DNA from: Calditrichia bacterium | GTDB lineage: Bacteria > Calditrichota > Calditrichia > RBG-13-44-9 > J075 | Reading direction: 5' to 3' | DNA length: 40,036 nt | Assembly (NCBI GenBank): GCA_028284445.1 | Contig: JANQRS010000044.1 | Location: 1 to 40,036, forward strand | In this document: one piece after another, positions 1 through 7,190 of the stretch | How positions within the stretch are numbered: position 1 is the stretch's first letter | Layout of the letters: the number at the start of each line of letters is the position of its first letter | Notes under the pieces: generated by a model | Told to the model about the DNA's origin: nothing | The model's database searches: none | What the model saw: the letters and a program-made list of their open reading frames with translations, nothing else | Made by a program: the position numbers and the translations under genes

Positions 1-154
1 AGCATCAAGCATCAAGCATCAAGCATCAAGCATCAAGCATCAAGCATCAAGCATCAAGCATCAAGCATCAAGCATCAAGCAACAAGCATCAAGCATCAAG
101 CATCAAGCATCAAGCATCAAGCATCAAGCATCAAGCATCAAGCATCAAGCATCA
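1..154. repeat. Heptamer tandem repeat array (AGCATCA)n, cut by window edge
   Basis: Twenty-two consecutive copies of AGCATCA fill the first 154 bases. The only variant is one T-to-A change at position 82 (AGCAACA). The array runs off the left edge, so its true length is unknown. It overlaps the last few codons of the leftward P1-family peptidase gene. Read leftward, the unit is TGATGCT, and because 7 is not a multiple of 3 it puts a TGA in every frame within three units. The near-perfect copies suggest recent slippage expansion. Confidence 0.97.
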
Positions 155-1043
155 CTGCTTTTACAATCGCCTCACTCACCAACTGCGCAGCAACTTCACC
201 AACGACATTGATATCAGCAGCTTTATAACCACAGCTTAACGCAAACACAAGATCTCCATCAAACATGGTGTGTGCCGGGCGCGTGGCGCGGGAAATACCG
301 TTTTGAGCCATTGCTGCAATGTGGTTAATCTGCTCTTTGTCAAAAGCTGCATTGGTCATTATCACGCCCAGAGTTGTATTGCTTGCATAGCCCTGGTAGG
401 GGAGGAGATCCTTCATCTGTATCAGGGAGTCGGCAAATTCTCCCGAGGGAAGGCGGGCACCGGCAACAATCTTACCATTTGATGGATTGATGACGTCGCC
501 AAAGGCATTAGCTACTACCAGCGCTGCCACTATTACACCACCTTTTAACTCCTCGCTGGCATAGCCGAGTCCGCCCGGCATGGAATGTTCCAGCCCAAGG
601 ATTTTACCTACAGTTGCCCCGCTGCCAACGCCAATACGACCAACCGCAAATTCGTTGGCCGCAGATTGTGCTGCCTCAAAGCCCATTTCTACCGTAGGAA
701 ACTGCGGATCACGTCCCGGTATCAGATCGTAGATGACCGCAGACGGTACAATCGGCACGATCGTCCCTACCGCTTCAAAACCAATGCCGGCTTCCTGCAG
801 ATACGACATTACGCCATCTGCGCAGCGCAATCCATACGCACTGCCGCCGCTGAGACAAATAGCATGCACCTGACGAATCATGCGTGTCGGCTCAAGCAGG
901 GCTGTCTCGCGAGTACCGGGAGCTGCGCCGCGAATGTCGATGCCGGCAGTTGCCCCCTCCGGGCAAACGATGACCGTGCAACCGGTTGGTTCGCTTTGTT
1001 CAGTTGCATGACCGATGAGAAATCCGGGTATGGTAGTTGGCAC
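138..1043 (-). CDS. P1 family (DmpA/NylC-type) self-processing peptidase
   Basis: This 301-residue protein belongs to the DmpA/P1 (S58) N-terminal nucleophile hydrolases, which cut themselves to expose a catalytic Ser or Thr and then act as aminopeptidases or amidases. Family features include an early GxxSGGSAYGL stretch at residues 64-72, a glycine-rich segment at 138-150 (GVGSGATVGK), VVANAFGDV at 176-184, and SNTTLGVIMTNA at 221-232. By analogy with NylC, the cleavage and nucleophile site is probably Asn222-Thr223. No signal peptide is seen, so it is probably cytoplasmic. The GTG start is supported by an AGGAG about seven bases upstream. The stop codon and the last codons (MLDA) lie inside the heptamer array, so the original C-terminus may have been altered. 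The natural substrate cannot be told from sequence. Confidence 0.9.
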   Translation of the reverse strand: MPTTIPGFLIGHATEQSEPTGCTVIVCPEGATAGIDIRGAAPGTRETALLEPTRMIRQVHAICLSGGSAYGLRCADGVMSYLQEAGIGFEAVGTIVPIVPSAVIYDLIPGRDPQFPTVEMGFEAAQSAANEFAVGRIGVGSGATVGKILGLEHSMPGGLGYASEELKGGVIVAALVVANAFGDVINPSNGKIVAGARLPSGEFADSLIQMKDLLPYQGYASNTTLGVIMTNAAFDKEQINHIAAMAQNGISRATRPAHTMFDGDLVFALSCGYKAADINVVGEVAAQLVSEAIVKAVMLDA

Positions 1044-1070
1044 TACATTCTCCTACAAAGATAAAACCCT

Positions 1071-1256
1071 TCTGACACGGATAGACACGGATGAGCACAG
1101 ATAAAAAACTGGAACAATAAGAACTGGTATTGATTGTTCGACAGGATTAACAGGATTGACACGATACATATATTCCATCTGATTTAATCCAGTTGATCAT
1201 GTAAATCCTGTCAAATTTATCTTTATCCGTGGACATCCGCGTGCATCCGTGTCAAA
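1071..1256. repeat. Imperfect inverted repeat of the ACACGGAT type
   Basis: The gap between the peptidase and lipoprotein genes is almost entirely one imperfect inverted repeat. The outer arms are 1071-1106 (CTGACACGGATAGACACGG...) and 1221-1256, whose reverse complement reads TTTGACACGGATGCACGCGG. Inner arms at 1140-1163 and 1184-1212 share GACAGGATT on one side and AATCCTGTC on the other. The arms are themselves built from short repeated words (ACACGGAT, ACAGGATT). It looks like a non-coding dispersed repeat rather than a simple terminator. No transposase is nearby. Confidence 0.75.
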
Positions 1257-1261
1257 GGTCT

Positions 1262-1756
1262 TTAAATATCCGTTCCCTGCTCTCCAAATGACAACACACC
1301 GCTGGAATAGGTTGTGCCGAAGGACAAGGCCAGCTGCGATACCTGATAGATTGCCGACTTGACCTGCAGTTCTTGCAGTGGGGAAAGCGGATGGATAAAA
1401 GCAGCATAGACCACACCATTGCTGACGGCATAGCGGCCATCGAGAGCCGAGTGAAAATTCGCTTCCAGCATGTCCTTGCGTTGGGTTTCGGTTAATTGTG
1501 AGGCCGGAATGATCGGTGCGACAATACGCATGCGATCACTGTTGGGATCGCTGATGCAAGCCATATTGACCCCGGCAACAGTAAACTCAACGTAGGCATC
1601 CTGAACGCGGGCATTTTCGGTGTTTTCCTGAATGATCGTCACCAGGCGCTCAAGAGTCATTGGACCCGGTGCCTTTTCAAGCACTTCCTGTGATTGCTTC
1701 TGGCATGACAAAACCAGTAAACTTAATACCACGCTGGCTAATATTCTCAACATCAT
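1262..1756 (-). CDS. Small lipoprotein of unknown function, possibly YbjN/CesT-like
   Basis: A 164-residue predicted lipoprotein. It has a short charged start, a hydrophobic stretch and a lipobox (LVLSC, Cys18) followed by polar residues. The mature part has the look of the YbjN/type III chaperone-like fold, with a line such as GVNMACISDPNSDRMRIVAP, a central helix rich in Glu/Ala, and YAVSNGVVYAAFIHP before a final long helix. That resemblance is by eye and weak. The start is well supported by AAAGGAG seven bases upstream of ATG. The gene is probably monocistronic: dispersed repeats lie on both sides. Function is unknown; it is probably anchored to the periplasmic face of a membrane. Confidence 0.7.
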   Translation of the reverse strand: MMLRILASVVLSLLVLSCQKQSQEVLEKAPGPMTLERLVTIIQENTENARVQDAYVEFTVAGVNMACISDPNSDRMRIVAPIIPASQLTETQRKDMLEANFHSALDGRYAVSNGVVYAAFIHPLSPLQELQVKSAIYQVSQLALSFGTTYSSGVLSFGEQGTDI

Positions 1757-1807
1757 ATCCCATCTCCTTTGTTCAATCTGTAAATCAGCAAGTCAGCAAA
1801 TAATACT

Positions 1808-1930
1808 AACACGAAGAGACACCAAGAACAGCGAAGTAACACGAAGGAAATAGAAAAATACTTTGAAAAACATGCTTTGCGGCCCTTCGCTATTCTTTGC
1901 TTCCTTCGTGTTTATGTCTTCATTTTTCAT
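1808..1930. repeat. Imperfect inverted repeat of the ACACGAAG type
   Basis: Between the lipoprotein gene and the GNAT gene, a left arm (1808-1850) made of ACACGAAG-like words faces a right arm (about 1887-1930) with the complementary CTTCGTGT, TTCGCTAT and TTTGCTTCC words. Pairing is imperfect but extensive. This is a different word family from the ACACGGAT element, but has the same architecture. Confidence 0.65.
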
Positions 1931-1941
1931 TCTTCAATCTG

Positions 1942-2427
1942 TCAGTCGATCAGCAATTTCTCTACAATCACAACATCGCGCCATTCGCCGTCCAGCTGGG
2001 CATGCTTATAATATACACCCACTTCGCGGAACCCCAGTTCCAAAAGTAATGAGCGACTGGCCTGATTTTCTACAAAGACACGCGATAAAAGCTTCCAGAA
2101 ACCAGCTGCCTTTGCTTTGTCGATAAGGGCATTCATGGCGATTCGCCCCACGCCGCCTCGCCGATGAGGGCGGTCAACATAAACAGAAAACTCCGCAACT
2201 CCGTCATAGCAGGCACGCGGCTTATAGCGAAAAGCAACAGCAAAGGCAATCACTTCACCGTCTTTCTCGATGACCAATGCCGGATGTGAGCCGTGCATCC
2301 AGGAAAAGATGTCCCGGGCGTCACGCAACTTCGTCTCGAAGGTGGCGATGCGTTCTTCAATTCCCTGGTTATAAATGGCAGCGACTTTTTCTGCATCCGC
2401 CAAGGTCATATCACGAACTTTATTCAT
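1942..2427 (-). CDS. GNAT acetyltransferase, phosphinothricin/arsinothricin acetyltransferase-like
   Basis: A 161-residue single-domain GNAT enzyme. The acetyl-CoA binding signature is RPHRRGGVG at residues 86-94. It is followed by the usual helix and the late motif FVENQASRSLLLELGFREVG, and an N-terminal RDMTLADAEKVAAIYNQGI line typical of Pat/Bar/ArsN-type enzymes. Such enzymes acetylate the amino group of glutamate analogues (phosphinothricin, methionine sulfoximine, arsinothricin); the actual substrate here is not decided. The gene begins six bases after the DUF819 stop, so the two are almost certainly cotranscribed, with its ribosome site (GGTGGG) at the end of the upstream gene. Confidence 0.85.
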   Translation of the reverse strand: MNKVRDMTLADAEKVAAIYNQGIEERIATFETKLRDARDIFSWMHGSHPALVIEKDGEVIAFAVAFRYKPRACYDGVAEFSVYVDRPHRRGGVGRIAMNALIDKAKAAGFWKLLSRVFVENQASRSLLLELGFREVGVYYKHAQLDGEWRDVVIVEKLLID

Positions 2428-2433
2428 AAACCA

Positions 2434-3708
2434 TTACCCACCTGCTATGGCGCGCATAATCAGTCCGCATAGCCATGCGCCGCCGCTACCGACAACATAG
2501 CCCAATACCGCCAGCAATGCCCCGACCGGTGCGAGCGAAGGATGAAAGGCCGAGGCAACAACCGGCGCTGAGGCGGCACCACCGACATTTGCCTGGCTAC
2601 CAACCGCCACAAAGAAGAAGGGGGCGCGAATAATGCGAGCGACAACCAGGAGTATCGTGATGTGAATACCCATCCAGATGAAACCGATAACGAAGAACTC
2701 CAGATGATCAAAAATCTTGGTAATGTCCATTTTCATACCAATGGTTGCCACCAGGATGTATATGAACAAACTGCCGACTCGGGATGCCCCAACGCCTTCC
2801 AGCTTTCGGGCCTTGGTCTGCGAAAGGATTAAGCCGCCCGTTGTTGCAATGACCACCAGCCAGAAGAAACCGGACGCCAGGCTGTAGCGGGCCAGCCCGG
2901 GCGCGTTGTTGGCAATCCAGGGCGCAATTAAATCGGAACCAAAATGAGCAATACCGGTGACGCCCAGGCCGGCGGCAGCAACCATCGATAAATCTGTCAA
3001 ATTCGGCACCTTGGCAATGCTGGCTCGATAGTCCTCTACGCGCTGACGCACTTCGTCTATCGCTTCAGCGTTGGCGTTCATACGAGCGTCCAGCCGTTTA
3101 TGCATGCCGGCGCCATAGAGCAACACAGCCATCCACATGTTGCCGACGATAATATCTACCGTAAGCATCGAAGTAAAAATACTGTCACCGACATCGAAGA
3201 CTTCTTTCATTGCTAACTGATTTGCGCCGCCGCCGATCCAGCTACCGGCGATGGTGCTAAGCCCGCGCCAAACGGCATCCGGGCTGGTCGGGTCCGTGGA
3301 GCCGATTTCCGGAAAAAGAGAAGTGGCGACCAAGAGCGCTACCGGCCCCCCGATAACGATGCCGATGGTAGCTGAAAAGAACATGATTAACGGTTTGGCT
3401 CCGAGTTTCTTCAAGGCCGGGATGTCAACACTGAGTGTTAACAGTACCAAACTGGCCGGCAACAAGTAGCGCGATGCGACAAAGTAGAGATTGGAATGTT
3501 CGCTGTCTCCGGAGATGATACCGGCGGAATTCAGAATTGCGGGTATGAAATAGCAAGCCAGGACCGAAGGGAAAAAAGTGTAGAACTTCTTCCAAAACGG
3601 ATGTGGCAGGCTTGAAGTCTTGAATACGAAAGCCAGGATGGCGATCAAAATACCAAATACAACTGCATCGTTTGTAATTAGCGGCGCGTTTACGGCGGTC
3701 TCAGACAT
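2434..3708 (-). CDS. DUF819 family integral membrane protein
   Basis: A 424-residue polytopic membrane protein of the DUF819 (YjcL-like) family. Many hydrophobic helices are seen, beginning AVVFGILIAILAFVF near residue 15. A cytoplasmic-looking, highly charged linker sits near the middle (DARMNANAEAIDEVRQRVED), separating two halves. Conserved-looking pieces are GSWIGGGANQLAMKE in the first half and SQANVGGAASAPVVA near the end. These paired motifs in two halves resemble the inverted-repeat architecture of secondary transporters, so a transporter role is plausible but the substrate is unknown. It is the first gene of a two-gene leftward operon with the GNAT enzyme and diverges from the methyltransferase at 3851. 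AGGA lies about nine bases before ATG. Confidence 0.88.
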   Translation of the reverse strand: MSETAVNAPLITNDAVVFGILIAILAFVFKTSSLPHPFWKKFYTFFPSVLACYFIPAILNSAGIISGDSEHSNLYFVASRYLLPASLVLLTLSVDIPALKKLGAKPLIMFFSATIGIVIGGPVALLVATSLFPEIGSTDPTSPDAVWRGLSTIAGSWIGGGANQLAMKEVFDVGDSIFTSMLTVDIIVGNMWMAVLLYGAGMHKRLDARMNANAEAIDEVRQRVEDYRASIAKVPNLTDLSMVAAAGLGVTGIAHFGSDLIAPWIANNAPGLARYSLASGFFWLVVIATTGGLILSQTKARKLEGVGASRVGSLFIYILVATIGMKMDITKIFDHLEFFVIGFIWMGIHITILLVVARIIRAPFFFVAVGSQANVGGAASAPVVASAFHPSLAPVGALLAVLGYVVGSGGAWLCGLIMRAIAGG

Positions 3709-3850
3709 TTGCGAATCCTGTGTGAAGCATGCGAGTTTTTATTTTTTCGGTATAAGGTAATCAGGGCAGGAATACAATGCAAAATTGAGCTGGTAATCCT
3801 GATATGAATAGCGATATTGAATAAAGTGGTTTTCGATTAGTGGTAAAAAA

Positions 3851-4498
3851 ATGAACAAGAATCCAAAGAACTGTCCTCTTTGCGCATCCGGTGAGCCGCA
3901 ATTATATGCAGATGTCGACGGGCGTCGATATTTCGAATGCAACAATTGCTCCATGGTTTTTCTTCCGGCTACCTTTCACCTTAGCCGGGAAGACGAGAAA
4001 GAACGCTATGACCATCATGAAAATCAGGTGGATGATCCTGCTTATCGCAAATTTCTGTCAACACTCCTGAACCCGCTGTTACCGTATCTGGCTGATGGAC
4101 AACGCGGCATTGATGTTGGTTGTGGACCGGGGCCAGCGCTGGTCGAAATGTGCCGCGAAGCGGGATTCGCTATGGAAATGCACGATCCGATCTATGCTGA
4201 CAATCCGCAAGCGTTACAGAAGACATATGATTTTGTAACCGCTACAGAAACCGTGGAGCATTTTCGTGAACCGGCGAAAGATTGGGCTTTATTGAATCGA
4301 CTGTTAGGGTTTGCCGGGTTTCTGGGGATCATGACCTGGCGCTGGCGTGGGCAGACAGCCTTCGAGCAATGGCATTATCGCCGGGATGATACTCACGTCT
4401 GTTTCTATGCAGATGAGACTTTGGAATGGTTGGCGCAGAATTTTGGATGGGAGATTAAAGAGGGGAGTGAGCGCTATTGTATTTTTCAGAAACGCTAA
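3851..4498 (+). CDS. Class I SAM methyltransferase with N-terminal zinc ribbon
   Basis: A 215-residue protein. An N-terminal four-cysteine zinc-ribbon-like module (CPLC at residues 8-11, CNNC at 34-37) precedes a Rossmann methyltransferase domain. The SAM-binding motif I is GIDVGCGPG near residue 90, and TATETVEHF near residue 130 matches the post-motif II region of the Methyltransf_11/23 type. Related zinc-ribbon methyltransferases act on sugars, lipids or small metabolites; nothing here fixes the substrate. The ribosome site is poor: an A-rich stretch with GGTAAAAAA just before ATG. It diverges from DUF819 across 142 bases and converges on the FHA gene. Confidence 0.85.
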   Translation: MNKNPKNCPLCASGEPQLYADVDGRRYFECNNCSMVFLPATFHLSREDEKERYDHHENQVDDPAYRKFLSTLLNPLLPYLADGQRGIDVGCGPGPALVEMCREAGFAMEMHDPIYADNPQALQKTYDFVTATETVEHFREPAKDWALLNRLLGFAGFLGIMTWRWRGQTAFEQWHYRRDDTHVCFYADETLEWLAQNFGWEIKEGSERYCIFQKR

Positions 4499-4512
4499 CC
4501 CACCTCTAAATC

Positions 4513-4524
4513 CCTCCCGGGAGG
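4513..4524. repeat. Short palindrome between convergent genes
   Basis: CCTCCCGGGAGG is a perfect 12-base palindrome just after the methyltransferase stop, in a context (AAATCCCTCCCGGGAGGTAG) that resembles the larger TCTCC/GGAGA hairpin at 14551-14587. It lacks a T-run, so a role as terminator is uncertain; it may be a decayed copy of that repeat. Confidence 0.4.
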
Positions 4525-4567
4525 TAGATATTGCAAAAGACCTACCACGAATTGACGCGAATTTCCA

Positions 4568-4939
4568 CTATCGCCAGGAAAACCAGGAGCCGCTCTTCGT
4601 TGAGCTGCGCGGTTTTTCAAGAATGCGCGTTGGTGCACCGCCGGTATTTGCCTGCGCTGCTTGAAACGTTAATAGAAAATCGGCAATTCGAATGGTATCC
4701 CCATGACGAAGGCCCTCTTCTTTGATGCGTCGATCGCCGATATATGTGCCGTTGGCACTTTCGAGGTCGGTAAGGAGCAGCTTCTTGTCACTGTATATCA
4801 GACGCGCATGTTTACGCGAAACAGAATCGGTATCCAGGTGAATGCCGCAGCGCGGGTCACGGCCAATAATGGTTTGACCTTCTTCTAACGGAATCGTCTT
4901 TGGTGTGTCGTCTTTATGCCAAATTGTTACTGTAATCAT
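4568..4939 (-). CDS. FHA domain protein
   Basis: A 123-residue protein that is essentially one forkhead-associated domain, a phosphothreonine-peptide binding module used in Ser/Thr kinase signalling. The key residues are present: Gly26-Arg27 (IIGRDPRC), Ser41-Arg42-x-His44 (VSRKHARL) and Asn63-Gly64-Thr65 (SANGTYI). A basic, Ser/Thr-rich tail of about 25 residues ends in SWFSWR. No signal peptide is seen, so it is probably cytoplasmic. GAGGGG five bases before ATG is a strong ribosome site. No kinase is adjacent; the only phosphosignalling gene in the window is the SpoIIE-type phosphatase at 28063, and no link between them is shown. Confidence 0.93.
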   Translation of the reverse strand: MITVTIWHKDDTPKTIPLEEGQTIIGRDPRCGIHLDTDSVSRKHARLIYSDKKLLLTDLESANGTYIGDRRIKEEGLRHGDTIRIADFLLTFQAAQANTGGAPTRILEKPRSSTKSGSWFSWR

Positions 4940-5119
4940 GTTGACCCCTCAACAAAACTGATGACAGTCAGTCGGCTAATTATCAGGAGAAGCAATGTCT
5001 GATTGGGTATTCTCCGTCGCCTATATTACTATAGAGCCATCGCAACAAAAAATTTCCCGGAATATTGATTCTCTTGATGAAATGTATGGTAGTCCGTCCC
5101 TAAAGCCTTTACGATAAGC

Positions 5120-6421
5120 CTATGATTTAGTTCCCGGTGCCAATTCCGGCCGCGGCAATGCCACTTGCCAGGCGGCGACGGCCAGTATGAGAACGACAGG
5201 CAGCAGCCCATAAAATACCGGTTGGTACGATCCGCTGCTTTCAAAAACGGTTGCCAGCAGCCACGGTCCGCTTGCGGAGGCAAAGACTGCAAAAATTTGT
5301 GCGACGCCCTGGATTTTGCCCAAATGCGGCCGACCGAATAATGTGCCGTAAGAGGTGAAGAAGATGACGGTGACAACCCCGCCGGATGCCCCCAGCAAGG
5401 TCGCGTGAAGAACCACCTGCCACTCACTCTGCAAGACCGGAAATAGCCAGAGGTAAGCGCCTACCAGCATCATGGCAATGCTCATCAATTTACCAATCGA
5501 CCATCTCTGTGCCAGCCAGCCACCAAGCAAATTCGCAATCAAGCCAACAATAAGGTAAGCAATTATTGCTTTCTGATAAACAGTGCTGTCGAAGCCATAT
5601 TCATTAAGAATCGACTCATTGAACAGCAAAACGCCAGCGATGATGAGATTGTAAACGGCACTGCCTAGCGTAAATACCCAAAATGCCGGCAGCTTCAAGG
5701 TTTCCCAAACCGTAAAGCCCATGCTGCTGCGCTCATCTTCTTCCCCGGCAGCCGTGTCTTCGGCAGTATCGGGTGCAAGACCAATTGATTCCGGACTTCG
5801 CCTTACCAATAATATACTTATCAAACCAAGGCCGATAATGCCGAGGGCAATACCCTGCCATGTTGCCTGCCAGCTTCCGGATGCAATGGTCAGCTGGGCG
5901 GTCGCTATGGCGATGACGAAGCCAATTCCTATCATCACCGCAAAAATGCCCATAGCGATGCTTAAACGTCGCGTGAACCACTTACCAACCGTAGCGAGGC
6001 TTGCGACCGACAAGGCGCTCTGCCCGAATCCACGAACCAATGTTAACAGGACCGCAAAGACAAGCAAGCCCGATACAATGCTCATTGAATAGACTACAAC
6101 ACCAAGCGCCAGCAGAGTTGCCGACAATACCCAGCGCACGCCAAATCGGTCAATGAGGGGGCCACAGAGCAGGGTGAACGAGGCGCCAATCAAGGTTGCC
6201 CAAAAAGTCATCACGCTATAATTGACCCGGCTTAGCTCGAGATCGATCAACAAGGCCTCGGTAATTAATCCCAAACCAACGCTGCGGCCAGGGAGGGTGG
6301 CGATCATTGCCAGAGCTGCAATTACCAGCATGACCCAGCCATAGTAAAAGGGAGCGTCCGCCAAAGGGCTGGACGGGCGGGCGGTGACATTTTCCTGGGT
6401 TGAATGAAAAGGTGTAGGCAT
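5120..6421 (-). CDS. Major facilitator superfamily transporter
   Basis: A 433-residue protein with about twelve hydrophobic helices and a polar N-terminus of roughly 25 residues. The MFS loop 2-3 signature appears as GPLIDRFGVRWVL near residue 87. A charged central loop (DTAEDTAAGEEDERSSMGF) separates the two six-helix halves, and the second half carries LLGGWLAQRWSIGKL. The sequence style resembles oxalate:formate antiporter or monocarboxylate-type permeases, but the substrate is not decidable. The 180-base gap to the FHA gene holds nothing I recognise. The ribosome site is weak (AGGA about 14 bases before ATG). A small perfect hairpin (GCCATA/TATGGC, 6463-6477) lies in its upstream region. 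Confidence 0.88.
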   Translation of the reverse strand: MPTPFHSTQENVTARPSSPLADAPFYYGWVMLVIAALAMIATLPGRSVGLGLITEALLIDLELSRVNYSVMTFWATLIGASFTLLCGPLIDRFGVRWVLSATLLALGVVVYSMSIVSGLLVFAVLLTLVRGFGQSALSVASLATVGKWFTRRLSIAMGIFAVMIGIGFVIAIATAQLTIASGSWQATWQGIALGIIGLGLISILLVRRSPESIGLAPDTAEDTAAGEEDERSSMGFTVWETLKLPAFWVFTLGSAVYNLIIAGVLLFNESILNEYGFDSTVYQKAIIAYLIVGLIANLLGGWLAQRWSIGKLMSIAMMLVGAYLWLFPVLQSEWQVVLHATLLGASGGVVTVIFFTSYGTLFGRPHLGKIQGVAQIFAVFASASGPWLLATVFESSGSYQPVFYGLLPVVLILAVAAWQVALPRPELAPGTKS

Positions 6422-6481
6422 TTCCGACAGAATCCTTTAAAGCTTGGATAAATACTTACTTTGCCATATCTTATGGCGATC

Positions 6482-6518
6482 AAAAAAAAGCTTTCAACCG
6501 CGGCAACGGTTGAAAGCT
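6482..6518 (-). terminator. Rho-independent terminator of the leftward ArsC-like transcription unit
   Basis: Arms AGCTTTCAACCG (6489-6500) and CGGTTGAAAGCT (6507-6518) form a perfect 12-bp stem with a six-base loop. On the leftward strand the stem is followed by eight U (A-run at 6482-6489). It ends transcription coming from the ArsC-like gene before the MFS gene. Confidence 0.9.
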
Positions 6519-6525
6519 AAGAAGG

Positions 6526-6603
6526 TCAGGCGGCAGAAACTACGGTTTTCTTACTTTCATCGAACTGAGAAACTGTAGTTTTTGCTATATAGTTATAGGC
6601 CAT
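6526..6603 (-). CDS. Possible 25-residue small protein
   Basis: A short open frame begins at ATG 6603 and ends with TGA immediately before the terminator, on the same transcript as the ArsC-like gene. The product (starting MAYNYIAKTTVSQFDESKK) has a protein-like composition, and the frame stays open for another 13 codons upstream without an ATG, GTG or TTG. No convincing Shine-Dalgarno site is at the usual distance. It may equally be untranslated 3' sequence. Confidence 0.25.
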   Translation of the reverse strand: MAYNYIAKTTVSQFDESKKTVVSAA

Positions 6604-6662
6604 CCGATATTTCCGAATGTGCCTCTTGATGGAGTTGAGGAATCAGCGGAAACTTGCGCCCA

Positions 6663-7013
6663 CTATTCCGATTGTAGCACTTTCTGATACGTTTCTTCGT
6701 CATATCCAACAATAATTGTTTTACCACTTCGCACGACCGGCGCTCGTAAATTGCCAGTGGGGCCGAGCATTAGTGCAAGGATTTCATCGTTTGTTGCATT
6801 TCCGCTGCTCAGGTCGATATGATTTAACTTTCGGCCTTTTGTGGCATAGAGATGATCCGCATCTTTCACCAATTTGAGCGCATCTTCAGCCTGTAGCTTT
6901 TGTTTTGCATTCTCTTGGACAATCACTTCCGTTTTGGTCTTCGCAAGAAACTCCTGCGTCTTTTTACAGGTGTTTCAGCTGTTGCGATGATAATACCAGT
7001 CTAACTTCGCCAT
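6663..7013 (-). CDS. ArsC/Spx-family thioredoxin-fold protein, predicted selenoprotein (in-frame TGA)
   Basis: Read from ATG 7013, the frame encodes 116 residues with one internal TGA at 6975-6977 (codon 13): MAKLDWYYHRNS-U-NTCKKTQEFLA. The TGA sits exactly where ArsC/Spx-like proteins carry the first cysteine of CxxC, giving U13-x-x-C16. The rest is intact, with the family's cis-proline region GPTGNLRAPVVRSGKTIIVGY near the C-terminus. The family is known to include selenoprotein members annotated as ArsC family (seleno)protein. The start is supported by an AAAGGAAAGGGG ribosome site six bases away and a consensus promoter upstream. Gene callers would start at the GTG at 6926 and lose the active site. 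The protein is probably a cytosolic thiol/selenol oxidoreductase; true arsenate reduction is unproven. The alternative, a nonsense mutation, would have to fall on the catalytic position by chance. Confidence 0.85.
6942..6977 (-). promoter_or_regulatory. Sec UGA codon with candidate bacterial SECIS hairpin
   Basis: Downstream of the UGA (6975-6977) the leftward transcript contains CGCAGGAGUUUCUUGCG (6958-6942). It folds as a six-bp stem (CGCAGG with CUUGCG, one G-U pair) and a five-base loop AGUUU. The loop begins 22 nt after the UGA and has G at its second position. This fits the loose consensus for bacterial SECIS elements, which need an apical loop 16-37 nt after UGA with a G in the first two positions. 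It lies inside the coding frame, as expected in bacteria. Confidence 0.6.
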
Positions 7014-7079
7014 GTTTACCCCTTTCCTTTCTCATTACTCTCAACATTCCGTGAGCGTTTTGAGCGTTTTTCTTGTGAA

Positions 7080-7108
7080 ATAATACGCGAATAAAACCGC
7101 AATGTCAA
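7080..7108 (-). promoter_or_regulatory. Consensus sigma-70 promoter for the ArsC-like gene
   Basis: On the leftward strand, TTGACA (7108-7103) and TATTAT (7085-7080) are separated by exactly 17 bases, about 67 bases before the ATG at 7013. This is near-perfect consensus. Confidence 0.75.
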
Positions 7109-7141
7109 TAGTTTTTTGCCAATTCTCCGATTTTGTAATTT

Positions 7142-7159
7142 TTTTGAACGTGTTCAAAA
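7142..7159. promoter_or_regulatory. TetR-type operator 1
   Basis: TTTTGAACGTGTTCAAAA, palindromic except for one central pair, lies just upstream of the tetR -35 element. It is a near-copy of the operator at 7190-7207, 48 bases away centre to centre. Confidence 0.8.
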
Positions 7160-7163
7160 CTGC

Positions 7164-7190
7164 TTGACAATGTCGATAATATCCTATACT
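7164..7190 (+). promoter_or_regulatory. Probable tetR promoter between the two operators
   Basis: TTGACA (7164-7169) and TATACT (7185-7190) are separated by a short 15-base spacer. The -10 abuts operator 2 and the -35 lies five bases from operator 1, so repressor bound at both sites would cover the promoter. Confidence 0.5.

Noticed and set aside
1..154. CRISPR-like array at the left edge
   Set aside because: The unit is seven bases with no spacers; it is a simple tandem repeat.
6663..6926. Separate 87-residue gene starting at GTG 6926
   Set aside because: The frame continues upstream through one TGA to an ATG with strong ribosome site and promoter, and the missing part contains the family's active site.
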